This document shows positions 7,430-8,101 of a stretch of 8,101 nt of DNA, in pieces. The first letter of the stretch is position 1. Each line of letters starts with the position of its first letter. Where the stretch lies: contig JAUVDE010000143.1 of the NCBI GenBank assembly GCA_030595485.1, positions 1 through 8,101 of the forward strand, given 5' to 3'. Source of the stretch: Draconibacterium sp. (GTDB lineage: Bacteria > Bacteroidota > Bacteroidia > Bacteroidales > Prolixibacteraceae). The notes beneath the pieces were generated by a model. That model had not been told where the DNA came from. It ran no database searches and saw nothing but the letters and a program-made list of their open reading frames with translations. The position numbers were made by a program, and so were the translations under genes.

Positions 7430-8101
7430 TTATTCTCCCATTAATTGAGTTTTCAAAAACTTGGTCAGTTTGGTGTACAAATGCATACTGGTATTACCGC
7501 CTCTAATTCCGTGGTTGCGGTTGGTGTACATTGCCATGTCGAATTGCACACCAGCTTGCACCATTTTTTCGGTCATTTCGAAGGTGTTTTGTGCATGTAC
7601 ATTATCATCGGCAGTACCGTGCACAATTAACAATTGCCCCTTAATATCACCTGCATGCGAAAGAGGGGAGTTGTCATCGTAACCTTCAGGATTCTCTTGT
7701 GGTGTACGCATATAACGTTCGGTATAAACACTGTCGTAAAAACGCCAGCTGGTAACGGGCGCCACAGAAATCCCTGCTTTAAATAACTCGCCACCTTTTT
7801 CCATCGAAAGTAAGGTCATAAAACCACCATAACTCCAACCAAAAATAGCAATGTTTGCCGCATCAACATAAGGTAATGTCCCTAAATATTTGGCCGCCTC
7901 AACCTGTTCTTCCGATTCGTATTTACCTAATTGCTGGTAAGTTACTTTTCTGAAATCTTCACCACGAGCAGCTGTTCCGCGAGGGTCAACACAAACCACG
8001 ACAAAACCTTCTTGTGCCAAATATTCGTTCCAGCCAATTCCGCGTCCCCACGAGTCGCTAACGCTTTGTGAATTAGGACCGCTGTATTGGGTCATTAAAA
8101 C
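7430..8101 (-). CDS. S9-family serine peptidase, dipeptidyl-peptidase-IV type, C-terminal catalytic domain (5' part outside window)
   Basis: By family, this secreted or periplasmic alpha/beta-hydrolase removes N-terminal dipeptides, typically X-Pro or X-Ala, and takes part in peptide utilisation. Only the last 223 residues are present. The frame continues through the window edge as V-L-M-T-Q-Y-S-G-P, so the Met at 8095 is internal, not the start. Counting that Met as 1: Tyr4 of Q-Y-S-G-P matches the oxyanion-hole Tyr of DPP-IV; Ser88 in G-W-S-Y-G-G is the nucleophile; Asp163 in H-G-T-A-D-D-N-V-H and His195 in N-H-G-I complete the triad, with the 32-residue Asp-His spacing of human DPP-IV. D-S-V-Y-T-E-R-Y-M (121-129) is the S1-pocket signature of the DPP-IV branch. 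The beta-propeller, with the Glu pair that binds the substrate amino terminus, is off the window, so exact specificity is unproven. A terminator follows it, which separates it from the next gene. Confidence 0.93.
   Translation of the reverse strand, partial: VLMTQYSGPNSQSVSDSWGRGIGWNEYLAQEGFVVVCVDPRGTAARGEDFRKVTYQQLGKYESEEQVEAAKYLGTLPYVDAANIAIFGWSYGGFMTLLSMEKGGELFKAGISVAPVTSWRFYDSVYTERYMRTPQENPEGYDDNSPLSHAGDIKGQLLIVHGTADDNVHAQNTFEMTEKMVQAGVQFDMAMYTNRNHGIRGGNTSMHLYTKLTKFLKTQLMGE

Noticed and set aside
7430..8095. Treating the Met at 8095 as the true start of a 221-residue hydrolase
   Set aside because: The frame stays open upstream to the window edge (V-L before the Met), and the Q-Y-S-G-P motif right after it is internal to the catalytic domain of DPP-IV-type enzymes, so the gene is simply cut by the window.

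Overview
The window looks like chromosomal DNA from a member of the Bacteroidota, probably of the Bacteroidales/Marinilabiliales type. The DNA is AT-rich, the coding regions lack strong Shine-Dalgarno sites and have A-rich leaders instead, and the proteins resemble those of this phylum. These include a lipoprotein-anchored RND adaptor and outer-membrane factor and a secreted dipeptidyl-peptidase-IV-type S9 peptidase. The placement comes from protein style, not from a marker gene. All five genes lie on the minus strand.

Read in the direction of transcription (high to low coordinates), the layout is as follows. (1) 8101-7430 is the C-terminal catalytic domain of an S9 prolyl-oligopeptidase-family enzyme; its 5' part lies outside the window. 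(2) 7429-7213 is an intergenic spacer with a good intrinsic terminator for the peptidase and a REP-like palindrome centred on GGCATGCC. (3) 7212-6079 is a secreted protein of uncertain function. It has a three-cysteine cluster, a D-A-V-S-S-A-T segment resembling the covalent-flavin attachment site of FMN-binding domains, and a helical-repeat C-terminal half. (4) 6078-5770 is a 309-bp spacer with a perfect 15-bp inverted repeat nested inside a second pair of arms. (5) 5769 down to the window edge is a compact three-gene tripartite efflux operon: periplasmic adaptor, then RND inner-membrane pump, then TolC/NodT-type outer-membrane factor. The gaps are 11 and 19 bp, and the last gene is cut by the window edge only a few codons from its expected end.

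The efflux genes form a complete drug/metabolite export machine. The RND pump exchanges protons for substrate, the adaptor bridges the periplasm, and the outer-membrane lipoprotein is the exit duct. No regulator is encoded next to them. The least explained items are the possible flavoprotein at 6079-7212 and the two inverted-repeat structures in the spacers. I saw no tRNA, rRNA, CRISPR array, insertion sequence or phage gene.
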